Part shown: positions 1 through 11,211 of the stretch, one piece after another
Layout of the letters: each line of letters starts with the position of its first letter
Numbering within the stretch: the stretch's first letter is position 1
From: Astrothelium macrocarpum
Taxonomy: Eukaryota > Ascomycota > Dothideomycetes > Trypetheliales > Trypetheliaceae
Direction of reading: 5' to 3'
Assembly: GCA_021030915.1 (NCBI GenBank)
Contig: JAGEMR010000082.1
Location: 62,001-126,000, forward strand
Length of the DNA: 64,000 nucleotides
Notes under the pieces: generated by a model
What the model saw: the letters and a program-made list of their open reading frames with translations, nothing else
What the model was told of the DNA's origin: nothing
The model's database searches: none
Made by a program: the position numbers and the translations under genes

Positions 1-1
1 G

Positions 2-79
2 GAGCAGATGGAGCGAAAGGGGAAGGTGGTGAAACCGACCTCGAAGTATACGGGCAGGAAGAGGAGAATTAAGTTTTGA
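2..79 (+). CDS. C-terminal end of an unidentified basic protein (5' part outside window)
   Basis: Frame 2 is open from the window edge to a TGA at 77-79. It encodes 25 residues that are strongly Lys/Arg-rich, with a tail reading SKYTGRKRRIKF. Such a tail looks like a nuclear or nucleolar localisation segment, but that is inference. The fragment is too short to name a family. It would be transcribed towards the IDH1 gene, so the two genes would converge with about 200 bp between their stop codons. Confidence 0.45.
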   Translation, partial: EQMERKGKVVKPTSKYTGRKRRIKF

Positions 80-284
80 GAAGTGTTGTAGAGATTGCAA
101 AGGGCATGGAACATATTGTGGTTTTGCCAGCTGTTATTTTGCTTTGAGAATTTACGGCACAGCAATAGCGACGGTGTTAGGCGCAGGAGGAAAACTAATT
201 CAAGGATGTAGATACGCTCTAAAGACTAGAGTACACATGTTACATACGGCTAAAATCCAAGGAATAGCAAATGCAAAAGTTAGT

Positions 285-1702
285 CTATGCAGAGTCCATT
301 GCATTGAGCACTGCTCTTGTGTATTGGTGGGTGGTGGCGTTGCCGCCCATGTCTCTCGTCAATGCTTTGCTGTAGGCCAATCAGAATTATGCATGATCGA
401 CAGATGATTTCAGAAACACTTACCTATCTGCAATGACTTCGTATACAGCTTTCGAGATGCGATTCGCGTGATCATCAAGCCCAAGGTGCCTTAGTAGCAT
501 AGCGCCGGAGAGAAGGAGAGCAGTCGGGTTTGCCTGATCCTTGCCTTGGATATCAAGACCGACGTGACGGCACCCAGGCTCGAAAACAGCGACTTCACGA
601 CCCATGTTGCAGCCAGGAATAACACCGGGACCACCAACAAGACCGGCGCCGATGTTGGAGAGAATGCCACCGTATAGATTAGGCATGACCATAACATCGA
701 ATTGCTGTGGTCGCGAGACACATTGCATGGAGGCGTTGTCGACAATCATATCGTTAGTCTCAATGGTTGGATAATCCTCGCCAACCTTCTTGACTGTATT
801 TCTAAAGAGACCGTCCGCTAGCTTCATGATGTTGGCCTTGTGTATGCATGTGACCTTTTTCCTGTTGTTGGCGAGAGCAAAACTGAAAGCGAATTTGGCT
901 ATCCGTTCAGACTTGGCACGGGTGATGATCTTGAGGGACTCGACGACGCCAGGAACAGATTGGTGTTCAAGGCCAGAGTATTCGCCTTCTGTGTTTTCAC
1001 GAATAATGCAGAGGTCCACATTCTTGTGTCGTGTATTGTATCCAGGAATGTTTTTGATCAAGACTATGGAAGCGTAGATGTCTAGTTCTTGTCGGAGGGC
1101 GACGTTGAAGGAGGTGTGACCAGAGCGTTCCACAGGTGTATGAAGGATGCCTACAATATCAGTCGAGAACTATAGCCAAAAGATATCAGCGCAGACCTTT
1201 CAATCCTAGCTTGTTCCGTTTAAGCGACGCAATTGACTCCCTGAAGAGCTCCTCGGTGTGTTTGTTTCCCGTGTCAACACCGGAAACGTCGACTTGCTCC
1301 CACTCAATTGGTACATTGTCTGCCTTGAATATTTCCTTCATGGATTCTGACACTTCGGCACCAATACCATCACCTGTTATTCCAAGTCAATTGCCATTAC
1401 TTCTCATCTAATTTTGGCCGGGCATACCGGGAATTAAAGTCACAGTGTATTTGCCGCCGTATTTGGTAGGTTTGAAGATGTCTGCTTGGACTGTTGCATA
1501 GCCGCCTAGAGCAAAGTCAGACTCATATCACCATAAAATATCGTTTTTACCACACATCTTGCAGGTACGAATGTGTTTGGCACCCATCGTGAGGCAGGCC
1601 TCGAGGTACGGAATAGGCTCTAATCCAGTATTAGCATTTCTGATCCAGCAATTGGATTTGAGCACGTGCTTGCACCGTTCGAGAACAACTTCGTGACAGC
1701 AT
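285..1702 (-). CDS. IDH1: Isocitrate dehydrogenase [NAD] subunit 1, mitochondrial
   Basis: Subunit of the mitochondrial NAD-dependent isocitrate dehydrogenase of the TCA cycle. In yeast, Idh1 is the regulatory partner of Idh2. Six exons are proposed: 1702-1676, 1619-1556, 1505-1428, 1373-1197, 1150-424 and 369-285, totalling 385 aa. The first two are short and rich in Ser/Arg, as in a mitochondrial presequence, and their junctions are the least certain. Family landmarks are clear: TLIPGDGIGAE joined across the 1374-1427 intron, IRENTEGEYSGLEH, IVDNASMQ, VFEPGCRHVGLDI, and the final exon with LTRDMGGNATTHQYT. The ending resembles Idh1 rather than Idh2. It is transcribed in the same direction as the upstream NF-X1-like gene, about 280 bp away. 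Confidence 0.93.
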
Positions 1703-1985
1703 GTTGGTAGCAATGGGAGTTTTGGAAGAGAATATCAATAGGGTGGTTGGAGGGGTGTTATGGAGCTCTGCAGGAAAAAGCAAAGTCTGGCACCAAAACC
1801 TGCGGCAGCGCCGCGCCGAACGTTTCCGAGGAGCATCACAGCGTCAAATAAATCCAGCTACATGTCTTCACGGGAAACAATGTTATTGATGAATACTTTT
1901 GCGATATTACTTGCGCTGTGGTATACTGTTTCTATCTCTGTAAGACATTGAAAATATTAGCCACCTTGGATAGGCTCTATATTGC

Positions 1986-4900
1986 TCAAGCTTCGGCAGC
2001 ACTCTCATCCTCAACACTTGGCCGAAAAGCTTCTTCTGTGGCGTCAGTATTGAGTGCTGCATCTTCTAGAATCTGGGAATTATCAATATTGTCCAAATCT
2101 TCGCCATGTTTAGCTTCATAATTCGCTTCTTTGGCGTCCTCACTCAACTCTCCCCTCGCTGCTTTCTCCTTTTCTTCTTCGTCGCTCATGGCTTTTTCCC
2201 AATCATCCACCACCTCTGACGCTTCTTTGACTGGCTTTTCTTTCTTTTTCTTTGCAAGTACGACCTTGTTGCTCTGACTCAGGACCTCGAATCCATTGCG
2301 CCCAGCGATTGGCGCTGTGCTTTTCACCTCCTTTCTGGATGCCCCCTTTGCAGCAACTTGGCTCCAGCCTCCCGGACCACTCACGCTGGCTTCATCTGCC
2401 TCTTTCCTCGTAACATTCAAAGATTCATCAGCGCGACAAAGCTGCAATGAGCCAATGCCTTTGGAAGAAATGGCATCGGCAAGTGGAGGCTTTGCATTCC
2501 TGAGGACGGCCTCTCCTTCCCGCTCTGCAGCGATTGCGCGGCCTTGAGGAACGCCATCAGATTTTGCCTTGAGCACTACCTCTTCGTTTGGTAGGAATGA
2601 TATTTCGAGGGGAGGTATAGATCCAACAGGTGCAGCAGAGTGGACAACCGAGCGGAGCTCTTCGATTGTTAGTCCAAACCGCGGCTTTGTAAGTAAGAAC
2701 CCATTATATGGATCACCCAGTAAGTTACTTCTTGTTTCCTTTTTGGGAAGCACATCATTTGTAGTTGAAGCAACCCCCGACCCATTCCGCTGCTTCATAC
2801 GGATGCGAACACACTCTCCTATTGTCTTATTCGGTGCGCTCACGAAACGGGGTGTTTTGTATAGCGCCACATGTCGGTGCGGTTCAGGATCCATGCTTTC
2901 CGAGTCTAACCCAAAGTCTTCCGCCAAGGAATGTAGGAAAGCTCTCTGTAATGGCGACATGGGCTTGAACCGTAGCCTCTTCTCGTCTTCAGCCGAGGAG
3001 AAAACCCGGAATTCGCGCTCTTGCTGCTGCGCCCAATGAGCCCCATTCTCTTGATACAATTTCAATGTATCTTCAGAATACGGAATATGATCGTCTGTAT
3101 GGGTACTTTGGTCGATGTTGAGAGCCAGAGCCAATTTGCGATTCCGCTCCAAGCGGGCACATTCGTCATCACACTTGAGTTCTTTCCGTCCGTTGCCTTC
3201 AGGATCATGCTTGGAGGCGTTGCAACGGGCTTCGACTTTCAATGTTTGGCATGGGCAGGTTATGAAGATTTTGTGTGAACATGGTTTTTCTTCACGGCAA
3301 GGGAAAGGTGCATGGCACTGATCCTCACAAGGGTGCCCACACGCCTTTTTGGGTTTGCCGCAAGCTTGCTGACATGTTCGCAAGCTTGTATTTGCATCTT
3401 CGCATTCCCCAGAGGCGTGGCAAGTTTTTCTACAAGTGTGGGATCCACACTTCAGTTTCTTACCGCAGATTCCGCCACAACGGACAGATGGCAGCCAACA
3501 TGGCTGATTGTTGAGTGTCTTTTTTCCGCAAAGACAAATCTTCGAAGTCAAGAACGGACACTTGGGACAAGTCTCATCATCTTGGTGACAATTATGCGGA
3601 ACTTGAGGGTGGCCACAACTCTTTGGTCGTTCACACTGGAATCGACAAGATGGAGGCTTGGTACCACAGGGAAGAGGTGGGCTAAGGACTGTCCGCCCGC
3701 AAGCGCATGGTATTTCATCAAAAATGGCTTCACGGCAGGAAGGGCAAGGCCCCTTGTGACAAAGATCCTGACATGTATGGTTACCGCATTTCAAGGGTCG
3801 CCCGCAAATCCGTGTACAAATGTGTTCGGCTTCAAAGTCAGATCGAGGGTCTGGAGCCGAACCAACTGGACGAAGTTTTCGCTTGTAACTTTGACGTTCC
3901 GAGGCTCGGCGCTCCCCAGTGCAACATCGTTCATCACAGGAGTGACGGCCACAGTTGAGGGTAGCATTGCAAAGGCGCATGCATTGAGGTTGTATGATAT
4001 TGCCTTGATGGCAAAGGCTTTCCGAAGTTGTCCTTCCACAGCGACATGTAACGGAGGTTTTCTTGAGGCACGGCATGCACTCTCCAGAATGGCAGGTTTG
4101 TTCGCACAAGTGACCGCACGATAATCGTTTACTGCATCTTTTGGTGCAGCGCGGGATAGCATCTTCGCAAGTTTCGCGAGGCCTTGATGATATTTCATTT
4201 AGACCAGTCTTTCCGCAGGGGCACTTGGTGACCATATCCGGTGATCGTGGACAATGCTCAACGCCAGCGATTTGTGGATGGCATGCCTTTTCGCAATGAT
4301 GCTTCCCGCAATCAAACTGACGATTGCATGTATTTCCGCAGTCGAACTGTCCAACCCAGTCCTCAATCAATTCTTGACCATTGTCGTCAAGGCGGCTGCT
4401 TTTGCTGCGCTTCTCGTCGCCCTTGTCACAACACAGGATGGATTTTTGGACTTGCCCACAGTAGCAACGTGCCTCAATGATGGTTTCACAGGCTCCGCAA
4501 AGATCTTCGTGACATTTCTTTTGACAAGTGTGTTCTCCGCATGGCATCAAGTCTCCACAAAGTTGCTCACAACTCCATCCCTTCTCGTAATCAGTATCAA
4601 TGCATCTTTTCGTAGACGTAATCTTTCCGCAGAAACAGCTTTGTGCTGGGCCCATGCGATCACATCGGGAGCAAGGACCCGCATGACAAATGGCATCACA
4701 CCGATGTGGACACTTCTTGGGTGCGACTCTCTCTCTGTTACAGGTTTGTCCACAGGAATGGGGAGAAAGTCCAGTAATTGGACGAGGGTCCAACTCCTTC
4801 TCACACCAACAGCGGTAGGCCTTGGGTTGTGCATCTTGGGGAAGATTGCAGCCCGGACATCTCCATTGTTGTGGCAAGGTTACGTTCGAAGCCCATTTCT

Positions 4901-5537
4901 TAATACAAGTGAGATGAAACACTGTCCAACACGTATGGCACGACCAGACTTTGGAGTTCCTCAATATCTCGTTGGTGCAAATGGGACACTCATAAATTCC
5001 GTGTTCAATATCCTCGTGGGTACGCGTTGCAAGGTCCGCTGCGGTCGATTTTGAATATCGTCTTTGGCGGCTTTGATTGAGTTGGGCTTGTGATTTTGGT
5101 TGCTGTATTCGCCCGGGAACGAAGTCGATAGCATCACCATGGAGTTGATTATGCTGAAGCTCTTGACTAACCGTTGTTGAGACATCAGAGGTAAGATGCC
5201 CACCAAACTGTCGACCTTGAAGACTTCCTGTTTGAATTATTGGTTGTCGATTTTCTTGGTTCACCCTGGCCTGGCCTGAATTCCCTCGTCTGGCCCCGCC
5301 CCTTCCTCTTCCGCGCCCTCTCGAATTTAGAGCTTCGGCACCAGAAGGATTCTGGTGCTGCGTATGTAAAGAAGTTTCTGGCTGAGAAGGTATTGCATGG
5401 ACGCTGTCGCTTGCCGGCCTATTGTGAGCGCCTCTTCCAGAAGTACTGACTTGGTTATGTCGTACTCTTGGGTGATATCTTCGATTGCCGCGCCCTCGTG
5501 GCTGTTGTGCTGATGTGGTAGAGACGGATTCTGCCAT
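1986..5537 (-). CDS. NF-X1-type zinc finger / R3H domain protein (FAP1-like)
   Basis: Intronless 1183-aa protein. The N-terminus (to about residue 180) is low-complexity with RGRGRGRGG-type repeats. A RING/PHD-like module follows (about 185-235), beginning CPICTNEI and ending RCPGC. About nine NFX-type cysteine/histidine fingers then run to about residue 760, each with a C-G-x-H-x-C core such as CGEHTCQKKCHEDLCGAC. An R3H-like segment lies near 870-930 and an acidic Lys-rich tail ends the protein. This order is that of yeast Fap1 and metazoan NF-X1. Known roles in the family are transcriptional regulation or E3 ligase-like activity, with rapamycin/FKBP12 competition in yeast. The exact role here is unknown. 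The start at 5537 is the first ATG giving the full frame. Confidence 0.9.
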   Translation of the reverse strand: MAESVSTTSAQQPRGRGNRRYHPRVRHNQVSTSGRGAHNRPASDSVHAIPSQPETSLHTQHQNPSGAEALNSRGRGRGRGGARRGNSGQARVNQENRQPIIQTGSLQGRQFGGHLTSDVSTTVSQELQHNQLHGDAIDFVPGRIQQPKSQAQLNQSRQRRYSKSTAADLATRTHEDIEHGIYECPICTNEILRNSKVWSCHTCWTVFHLTCIKKWASNVTLPQQWRCPGCNLPQDAQPKAYRCWCEKELDPRPITGLSPHSCGQTCNRERVAPKKCPHRCDAICHAGPCSRCDRMGPAQSCFCGKITSTKRCIDTDYEKGWSCEQLCGDLMPCGEHTCQKKCHEDLCGACETIIEARCYCGQVQKSILCCDKGDEKRSKSSRLDDNGQELIEDWVGQFDCGNTCNRQFDCGKHHCEKACHPQIAGVEHCPRSPDMVTKCPCGKTGLNEISSRPRETCEDAIPRCTKRCSKRLSCGHLCEQTCHSGECMPCLKKTSVTCRCGRTTSESLCHQGNIIQPQCMRLCNATLNCGRHSCDERCCTGERRASERQSYKRKLRPVGSAPDPRSDFEAEHICTRICGRPLKCGNHTCQDLCHKGPCPSCREAIFDEIPCACGRTVLSPPLPCGTKPPSCRFQCERPKSCGHPQVPHNCHQDDETCPKCPFLTSKICLCGKKTLNNQPCWLPSVRCGGICGKKLKCGSHTCRKTCHASGECEDANTSLRTCQQACGKPKKACGHPCEDQCHAPFPCREEKPCSHKIFITCPCQTLKVEARCNASKHDPEGNGRKELKCDDECARLERNRKLALALNIDQSTHTDDHIPYSEDTLKLYQENGAHWAQQQEREFRVFSSAEDEKRLRFKPMSPLQRAFLHSLAEDFGLDSESMDPEPHRHVALYKTPRFVSAPNKTIGECVRIRMKQRNGSGVASTTNDVLPKKETRSNLLGDPYNGFLLTKPRFGLTIEELRSVVHSAAPVGSIPPLEISFLPNEEVVLKAKSDGVPQGRAIAAEREGEAVLRNAKPPLADAISSKGIGSLQLCRADESLNVTRKEADEASVSGPGGWSQVAAKGASRKEVKSTAPIAGRNGFEVLSQSNKVVLAKKKKEKPVKEASEVVDDWEKAMSDEEEKEKAARGELSEDAKEANYEAKHGEDLDNIDNSQILEDAALNTDATEEAFRPSVEDESAAEA

Positions 5538-5930
5538 ATCAATATTTGAGACGGTGATGTCAATCGTTTTTTTGTCTTTGCGGGCTCAATTGAAATAAAG
5601 ACAAGATTTATTGAATTAACCAGTCAACAGAAACGTGGGTAAAGTATGATTAGAAATTCGGGGCAAAGGCAGAATAACTAGAAATGATGACTCGAGAAAT
5701 AAAGATCAAGCCCAATGAGTCAATTATGAGATACAATGAATGTATGTGGCAATGCAGCTGGTGCAGTGAGTCTTGAAGATGTCTGAGTCAGGGTCCATTG
5801 AATGACATCGTTCACAGAAATGTTTAAGCCAATCGGACCTCGAGCTGCTCCGGGGCTGGACGTAGGGCTGAGCCTTCCAAATTCTCTCACGTGAACCGCT
5901 CTACTTTCGCGATACCTCACCATCCACACA
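5538..5930. promoter_or_regulatory. Bidirectional intergenic region between NF-X1-like and PPWD1-like genes
   Basis: The 393 bp between two divergent start codons must hold both promoters and 5' leaders. I see no clear TATA box and no recognisable operator. Confidence 0.4.
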
Positions 5931-8035
5931 ATGGCGCCCGCTTCAGACGTTGAAAGCGATTTGAGCCTGCCCAGTAAAAAACGCTCGAGGACCGATGTCG
6001 AGCATGAAGAGTCCAAGCATGTCTCGCCACGTGCCACTGAAAATGAGGGTATCATTATTGGAAAACCACTACGCGATCATGTTGTTGATGCTAATGCTGC
6101 TTCGTAAGATGTTTCCACCTCCTCCGATGACGACGACATGGGCCCGGCTTTGCCTTCTACCGTACCGAAGAAGAAGCGTCGCAAGCTCCCCTATGAGAAG
6201 TTTTACGTGGCAGCTCTCCCAACGTCTGCTCGTTACTCCAAATCGTTGATGCACAAGGACCAATTGACCTTTGCTACCTTTACACCATACACGAGCTTTC
6301 TCATCACGAGCTCCGTAGATGGCGCAGTCAAGTTTTGGAAGAAGAGTAGTGGAGATGTAGAGTTCGTGAAGGAATTTCGGGCCCATAATGGCGAGATCAA
6401 AGGTGTGACTGTGAGCACGGATGGCCGCAGCTTTGCTTCAGCCGGAGCGGACAAGACAGTAAAAATATTTGATGTCGTCTCCTTTGGTTAGTGTACACGT
6501 CAATTGTAATGCTTCTTATGCTAAAGGCCCGGTCCTAGATCTCCTTACCATCCTGACTCTTGATTTTACACCGAAGACTTTGTGTTGGGTGCATCGTCGT
6601 GGAGCTTCGCTGCCAATACTTGCCATTTCATCTGAATCTGACAGCTCGATACGCCTATATGATGGACGTGGAGAGCAGACAAGCCCACTTCATACGTTGA
6701 CGGCTCTTCATAAGAATCCCGTATCAATCATTGCATTCAACAACGAATATGACTGCGCAATATCTGCAGACCAAGGCGGCATGGTTGAATATTGGCGACC
6801 ACACGATAACTACGAGAAGCCAGATAATGTGTTTGGAATGAAAAGCTCCACAAACTTGTTCGAATTTAAGAAGGCCAAATCAATTCCGACATCAATAACC
6901 ATTTCTCCAACTGGACATCAGTTTGCTACCTTCTCCTTCCCGGACCGCAAAATTCGTGTCTTTGACTTTCCAAGCGGCAAGCTTCATCGAACATACGATG
7001 AGTCGTTGGCTACAATACAGGATATGCAGCAAGCCAGCACGAATACTAACAAACTTGATGATGTTGAGTTCGGCCGACGTTTAGCTGTTGAAAAAGAGTT
7101 GGATAACCCCATCGTACGTAATCGAATAAATGTCATATTTGACGAAACAGGCAATTTCATTCTCTATGGCTCGCTTCTCGGTACTAAACTTATCAATACT
7201 GTGACGAATCGTGTGGTCAAAATCTATGGTCTCGAGGAACCCTTCCGTCCCTTGAATCTTTCGCTTTACCAAGGTCAACCAGATCAGAAAGGCATTGTCA
7301 CGGTAGAAATGGCGGCCAGCAATAACCCGCTGCTGAAAGAAGCTGAAACTCGAGATGCCATGCTTGTTGCGACTGGCTCTGGCAAAGTCCGCTTCTACAT
7401 GTTTACGAACGCACAGGAAATTAGCAAGTCAACAAGGGACGTGCACAATGAGCGGCAGCGATTTGGGAATGCGAAGCAGCAAGAAGACGCAAAAGCAAAG
7501 GAATTGGCTTCAGGCGCTGTCATTCATACTACGCAGGGCGATATTCACATTCGTCTATTTCCGGAAGCAGCACCGAAAGCGGTTGAAAACTTTGTTACAC
7601 ATGCCCGAAATGGGTATTACAACGACATCATTTTCCACCGCGTGATTCGAAAGTTTATGATTCAGACTGGTGATCCAATGGGTGATGGAACTGGTGGAGA
7701 GAGCATTTGGGGCAAGGAATTTGAGGATGAATTCTCAACTCTAAAGCATGACAAGCCATACACAGTGAGCATGGCCAACGCGGGACCAAATACCAATGGA
7801 TCGCAATTCTTTATTACAACAGAACGAACGGTGCGTCGCTATTGAAATCTCTATTTTTAGACCATGTCTCGTGCCAAATACTGACTTTAACTTATAGCCA
7901 TGGCTTGATAACAAACATACAATCTTTGGTCGCGCTGTACAAGGCCTCGATATTGTCCATCAAATCGAAAATACAAGAGTGTATAAAGAAAAGCCTGTAC
8001 AAGACATTAAGATTATTAACATATCCATATCGTAG
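5931..8035 (+). CDS. PPWD1-type WD40-repeat peptidyl-prolyl isomerase (in-frame TAA near the 5' end)
   Basis: Exons 6138(or 5931)-6486, 6527-7830 and 7898-8035; 596 aa if translation starts at the ATG at 6138. The N-terminal half carries WD40 repeats (for example LITSSVDGAVKFWKK and FASAGADKTVKIFDV). The C-terminal third is a cyclophilin domain with FHRVIRKFMIQTGDP, NTNGSQFFITT and WLDNKHTIFGR, completed by the last exon. In animals PPWD1 is a spliceosome-associated nuclear cyclophilin. The frame is open from an ATG at 5931, but TAA at 6105-6107 interrupts it. Coding character (acidic Ser/Asp stretch) continues on both sides, so either the stop is a lesion or error, or the protein starts at 6138 without a basic, disordered 58-residue leader. 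The first intron, 40 bp, is unusually short. Confidence 0.88.
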
Positions 8036-8168
8036 ATTTTAGTATCAATGACCAAATAAGAAAATCAAGATGTTAAGATTTCGGTCCAAGTGGCGCATAG
8101 ATTGCAGTCTGATTTGTCTTTCTCCGACGAGATTCTCAATATTTCAAAACTGTGCCAAATCATTTGGG

Positions 8169-9287
8169 TTATGAAGATGGCAGAGCGCGTAGCCACTTCA
8201 TAATTTCTATGGTCATGAGCCCGTCTTCAATACCTTGCCCGAAATCTACGATCGGTTGATCATGCACTTCGCCGGGACATATTCTCAATTGGACATCTGC
8301 ATCCTCTGTGGAACCGACATTCATTAGTTCCGCTTGGGTCTTCACGTCGTCTAGATACAACTCGTCGCCGCCAACTACTAGCAATGTCCGAGATGCGCGG
8401 ACATTTGCCCAAAACGCCTTGCTTCCATTCACAGGAGTGGCCCATACTTCGTCCATGACAGGCTGCCAGTTCGATGTGAACGACTGGATTGCGCCAGCGC
8501 TCATGTAGTCTTTGTTCCTATTAAACTTATAACTTGCCGCAGTGCAAGCATTGTTCGTCCTTGGACTTAGACATAGGACTGCTCGAAGTTTCTGGCCTTC
8601 GGCAGCAAATTTGACTGGCGCGATTTGGGGATGGGAAGTCTGTAGGTGAGCGAGTAGTGCCAGTGTGAGGTTTCCGCCGGCCGAGTCACCTCCAATAATG
8701 ACACGCGAAGGATCTCCTTGACGCGTTCGCAACAGGAAGCGAAGTGATGCGGCTGCTTGAGCAAGCTGACCTGGATATTTCACGTGTGGTGCGGTAGAGT
8801 ATTCCAATACGACTAGCGTGGCAGATGCAGAACTTGCAGCCTTTTGAGCCAAGGAAAGTGCTGCAGATGTCAAGGGAAAGACGTAACCTCCACCGTGGAA
8901 GTAAAGGAACATGTCATTTCTGTCTTCAGGGTCAGAGTCAATGAAATGCAAAGTCGCTGGAGGAAAGTCGTCTGTATCGTCAACAACAACGGCACGGTGA
9001 CGCAGACCATTAGAGTGGCAGAAGCGGATCAAGGTGGTACCAGATGAAACTTGCAATGCTTGTCCTTCTCGGACCGAAAGTAGAGTCAAGACGTTGCTGT
9101 TAAGGCTGTGGGAGATGTTTCGTCGCAAGGACTTGGAGCTAAAGTCACCGCTACTTAACGTTTTTCGAAGAAAAGTTCCAGTCGTGAGGAGTATGAGCGG
9201 TATCAGCTTGGAACCAATCTTCAACTTCTCGATCCAGGACAGATGGGGAGGAATATGGCTTTGAGGAAGAGACTGCCAAGTAGCCAT
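8169..9287 (-). CDS. Alpha/beta hydrolase, HSL-type (group 3) esterase/lipase
   Basis: Intronless, 372 aa. It has the HGGGY oxyanion-hole motif (about residue 127), the nucleophile elbow GGDSAGGNL (Ser near 200), an acid candidate in VVGGDELYLDD (about 305) and the catalytic His in PGEVHDQP (about 341). These make a full Ser-Asp-His triad in the hormone-sensitive lipase-like family. The N-terminal hydrophobic stretch around residues 25-40 could be a membrane anchor. Its substrate cannot be read from sequence; fungal relatives hydrolyse esters or lactones. Its stop is about 130 bp from that of the convergent PPWD1-like gene. Confidence 0.88.
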   Translation of the reverse strand: MATWQSLPQSHIPPHLSWIEKLKIGSKLIPLILLTTGTFLRKTLSSGDFSSKSLRRNISHSLNSNVLTLLSVREGQALQVSSGTTLIRFCHSNGLRHRAVVVDDTDDFPPATLHFIDSDPEDRNDMFLYFHGGGYVFPLTSAALSLAQKAASSASATLVVLEYSTAPHVKYPGQLAQAAASLRFLLRTRQGDPSRVIIGGDSAGGNLTLALLAHLQTSHPQIAPVKFAAEGQKLRAVLCLSPRTNNACTAASYKFNRNKDYMSAGAIQSFTSNWQPVMDEVWATPVNGSKAFWANVRASRTLLVVGGDELYLDDVKTQAELMNVGSTEDADVQLRICPGEVHDQPIVDFGQGIEDGLMTIEIMKWLRALPSS

Positions 9288-10263
9288 GATTTCGGTAGTA
9301 CCTTAACTCTTTAAAGTAAATATCTGGTAACGGGACTCAGAATGGGATGCTCGTACTATTATAAACTAAGAGATTGTTTTGCTCCAAATGATAACAAAAC
9401 CTTCATTTCGATTGAAATGATATCTTGAGGATTCATGTCCATCCACTGGGTACCGAGAGGAGACACATTGTCAAACAGAGGATGACGTCTGTTTCATTCG
9501 AGAATCCTTGCAAAATCTCCGACTTTAACCTTCTTCGTCTTAAAGATTGCTTCTAAGTGAACTCATCCCACCTTCATGGTCAATGGAAGGAGACCCAGCT
9601 CGAAAAGCCCGTGTCTGCTGCAAGTAACTCGTAACTGTTTTACCGCTGCAAAGTCAACATTTATGGTAATGGGCCATGATCGATTTCATCAGAGCAAGTC
9701 CCATCTTGACACGAAGAAGAGCGTGCTATCCCAGGTGACCGCTGAAAAACACTCTTAACGTGATGGTATTCCCGTCTATGGTTCTCGAGAATTCGTGAAT
9801 AGTCTACTAGCTGATAAGTAAGCAAAATCACGTTGGCTTTGGCGTTGTCTTGTTTCTCAAGGATGGAAAGCCAAGGCAAGGTAGATCATCGCCCCAATCC
9901 TCCATTGTTAGCATTCAAAAACATATCGCTTAATACGGGCTATACGGATCATTGTAGCTTACATTCCTGGTTGATTGGCGAATGTTTGTTATAGGCGTTG
10001 TGGAATGGACGCCTCGGCTCCCTGTTCATTCCAAGCTCATTTCCGTCACAACACTGATGAAAACGGTTATAAAATGTATTTTCGTCTACAAGTTAATTTC
10101 TCACAGATTTGCTTCTTAATAATCTTGTATCTGGATCTCACTCCTTGATCCATTTACACCTTTACTGATTGTCTTTTCCTTGAGTCATTCGTTTCATTGC
10201 TAAGACGACTTCGTTGCTACTGACGGCTATTTTTTCACTTATTAATTCCGACTGCGCGTTGCC
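9288..10263. other. Intergenic, no gene seen
   Basis: Promoters of the esterase (leftward) and of the wall protein (rightward). Only short chance ORFs are present. A C/T-rich tract with an AATTTCTCACAG-like stretch precedes the wall protein start. Confidence 0.5.
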
Positions 10264-11211
10264 ATGAAGGGATCAGCACTTGTCCTCACAGCTATCGCTG
10301 CTATAGGCGTTTCTGCTCAATCCAGTGCGCCCACGTCGTGGCCAACGTCTTGGCCAGCATCTTGGCCGTCGGGGACAGGGTCGGCATCTTACTCGTACGA
10401 ATATTACGATGATTGCTCCTCATCTTCTGAAAGCACCCTGATAACGGTTACGAATGGAGTCACAGTCACATATTGTCCTCTATGTGAAGAAACGGCACCG
10501 ACAGGAAAACCTGTCGCACCTCACGTAACCATCTATACGACGGTCTTCACCGCTGTGTGCTCAACCGGCTTGATCCCTTCAACGTATACAGTCACTGAGA
10601 GCTGTACCGAAGCAACACCCACTTGGTCTTCTGGGCCTGGTTACGTGCCACAAGGCTTTACAACTACAGTTACCAAGTGCACTGTTTGCGCAGAGAAGCC
10701 AACGGACGTCACTCTCACGGTACCGTGCACAAATACTCCCGAAGCCACTCCCCCTGCTGGTGGACATCCCGCTCCTCCACCAGGTTCACCGCCAACAGGC
10801 AGTCCGCCTCCACCGGGCCCACCGCCAGCAGGTGGTCCACCTCCACCAGGGCCTCCTGCTGCCGGGGCCCCTGCTGCCGGGCCTCCTGCTGCTGTGTCTC
10901 CTGGTGCTGGGTCTCCTGGTGCTGGGTCTCCTGGCGGACCTCCACCTGCCCCAGGCTCAGCTCCACCTGCCGGCGGATCAGGTCCTCCATACCCTACCTC
11001 TGGTCCTGCTACAGTTACTCAGCAATGTCCAGGACCGCAATGTCAACATGCCGCTGGTACTGGGGCTCCAGCTCCAGGAGCGCCTCCCTCTGGACCCGTT
11101 GGTGGCAACACCACTGGCCTTGTTCCCTTCAAGAGTATGGCGGCATCTCTGACAGACGTCTTCAGCATCGTATTGAGCGTGGGTCTTGTCGCTGTCGGTA
11201 TCCTGCTTTGA
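10264..11211 (+). CDS. GPI-anchored proline-rich cell wall protein
   Basis: Intronless, 315 aa. It begins with a signal peptide (MKGSALVLTAIAAIGVSAQ). A Thr/Ser-rich domain of about 130 residues follows with paired cysteines in TYCPLCEET and TKCTVCAEK, as in fungal wall glycoproteins that contain TVTxC-type repeats. A Pro/Gly/Ala low-complexity block (about 165-245) contains PAAGAP and GAGSPG repeats. The C-terminus has a hydrophobic tail (FSIVLSVGLVAVGILL) preceded by small residues, as expected for GPI attachment. Role: structural or adhesive wall protein; inferred from architecture only. Confidence 0.85.
   Translation: MKGSALVLTAIAAIGVSAQSSAPTSWPTSWPASWPSGTGSASYSYEYYDDCSSSSESTLITVTNGVTVTYCPLCEETAPTGKPVAPHVTIYTTVFTAVCSTGLIPSTYTVTESCTEATPTWSSGPGYVPQGFTTTVTKCTVCAEKPTDVTLTVPCTNTPEATPPAGGHPAPPPGSPPTGSPPPPGPPPAGGPPPPGPPAAGAPAAGPPAAVSPGAGSPGAGSPGGPPPAPGSAPPAGGSGPPYPTSGPATVTQQCPGPQCQHAAGTGAPAPGAPPSGPVGGNTTGLVPFKSMAASLTDVFSIVLSVGLVAVGILL

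Noticed and set aside
3312..4254. Long plus-strand frames opposite the NF-X1-like gene
   Set aside because: Shadows of the repeated Cys-rich codons of the minus-strand gene; none has an independent family signature.
6104..6200. Intron explanation for the TAA at 6105 (GTAAGA donor)
   Set aside because: None of the AG sites I checked up to about 6200 restores the reading frame, and no branch-like site is seen.
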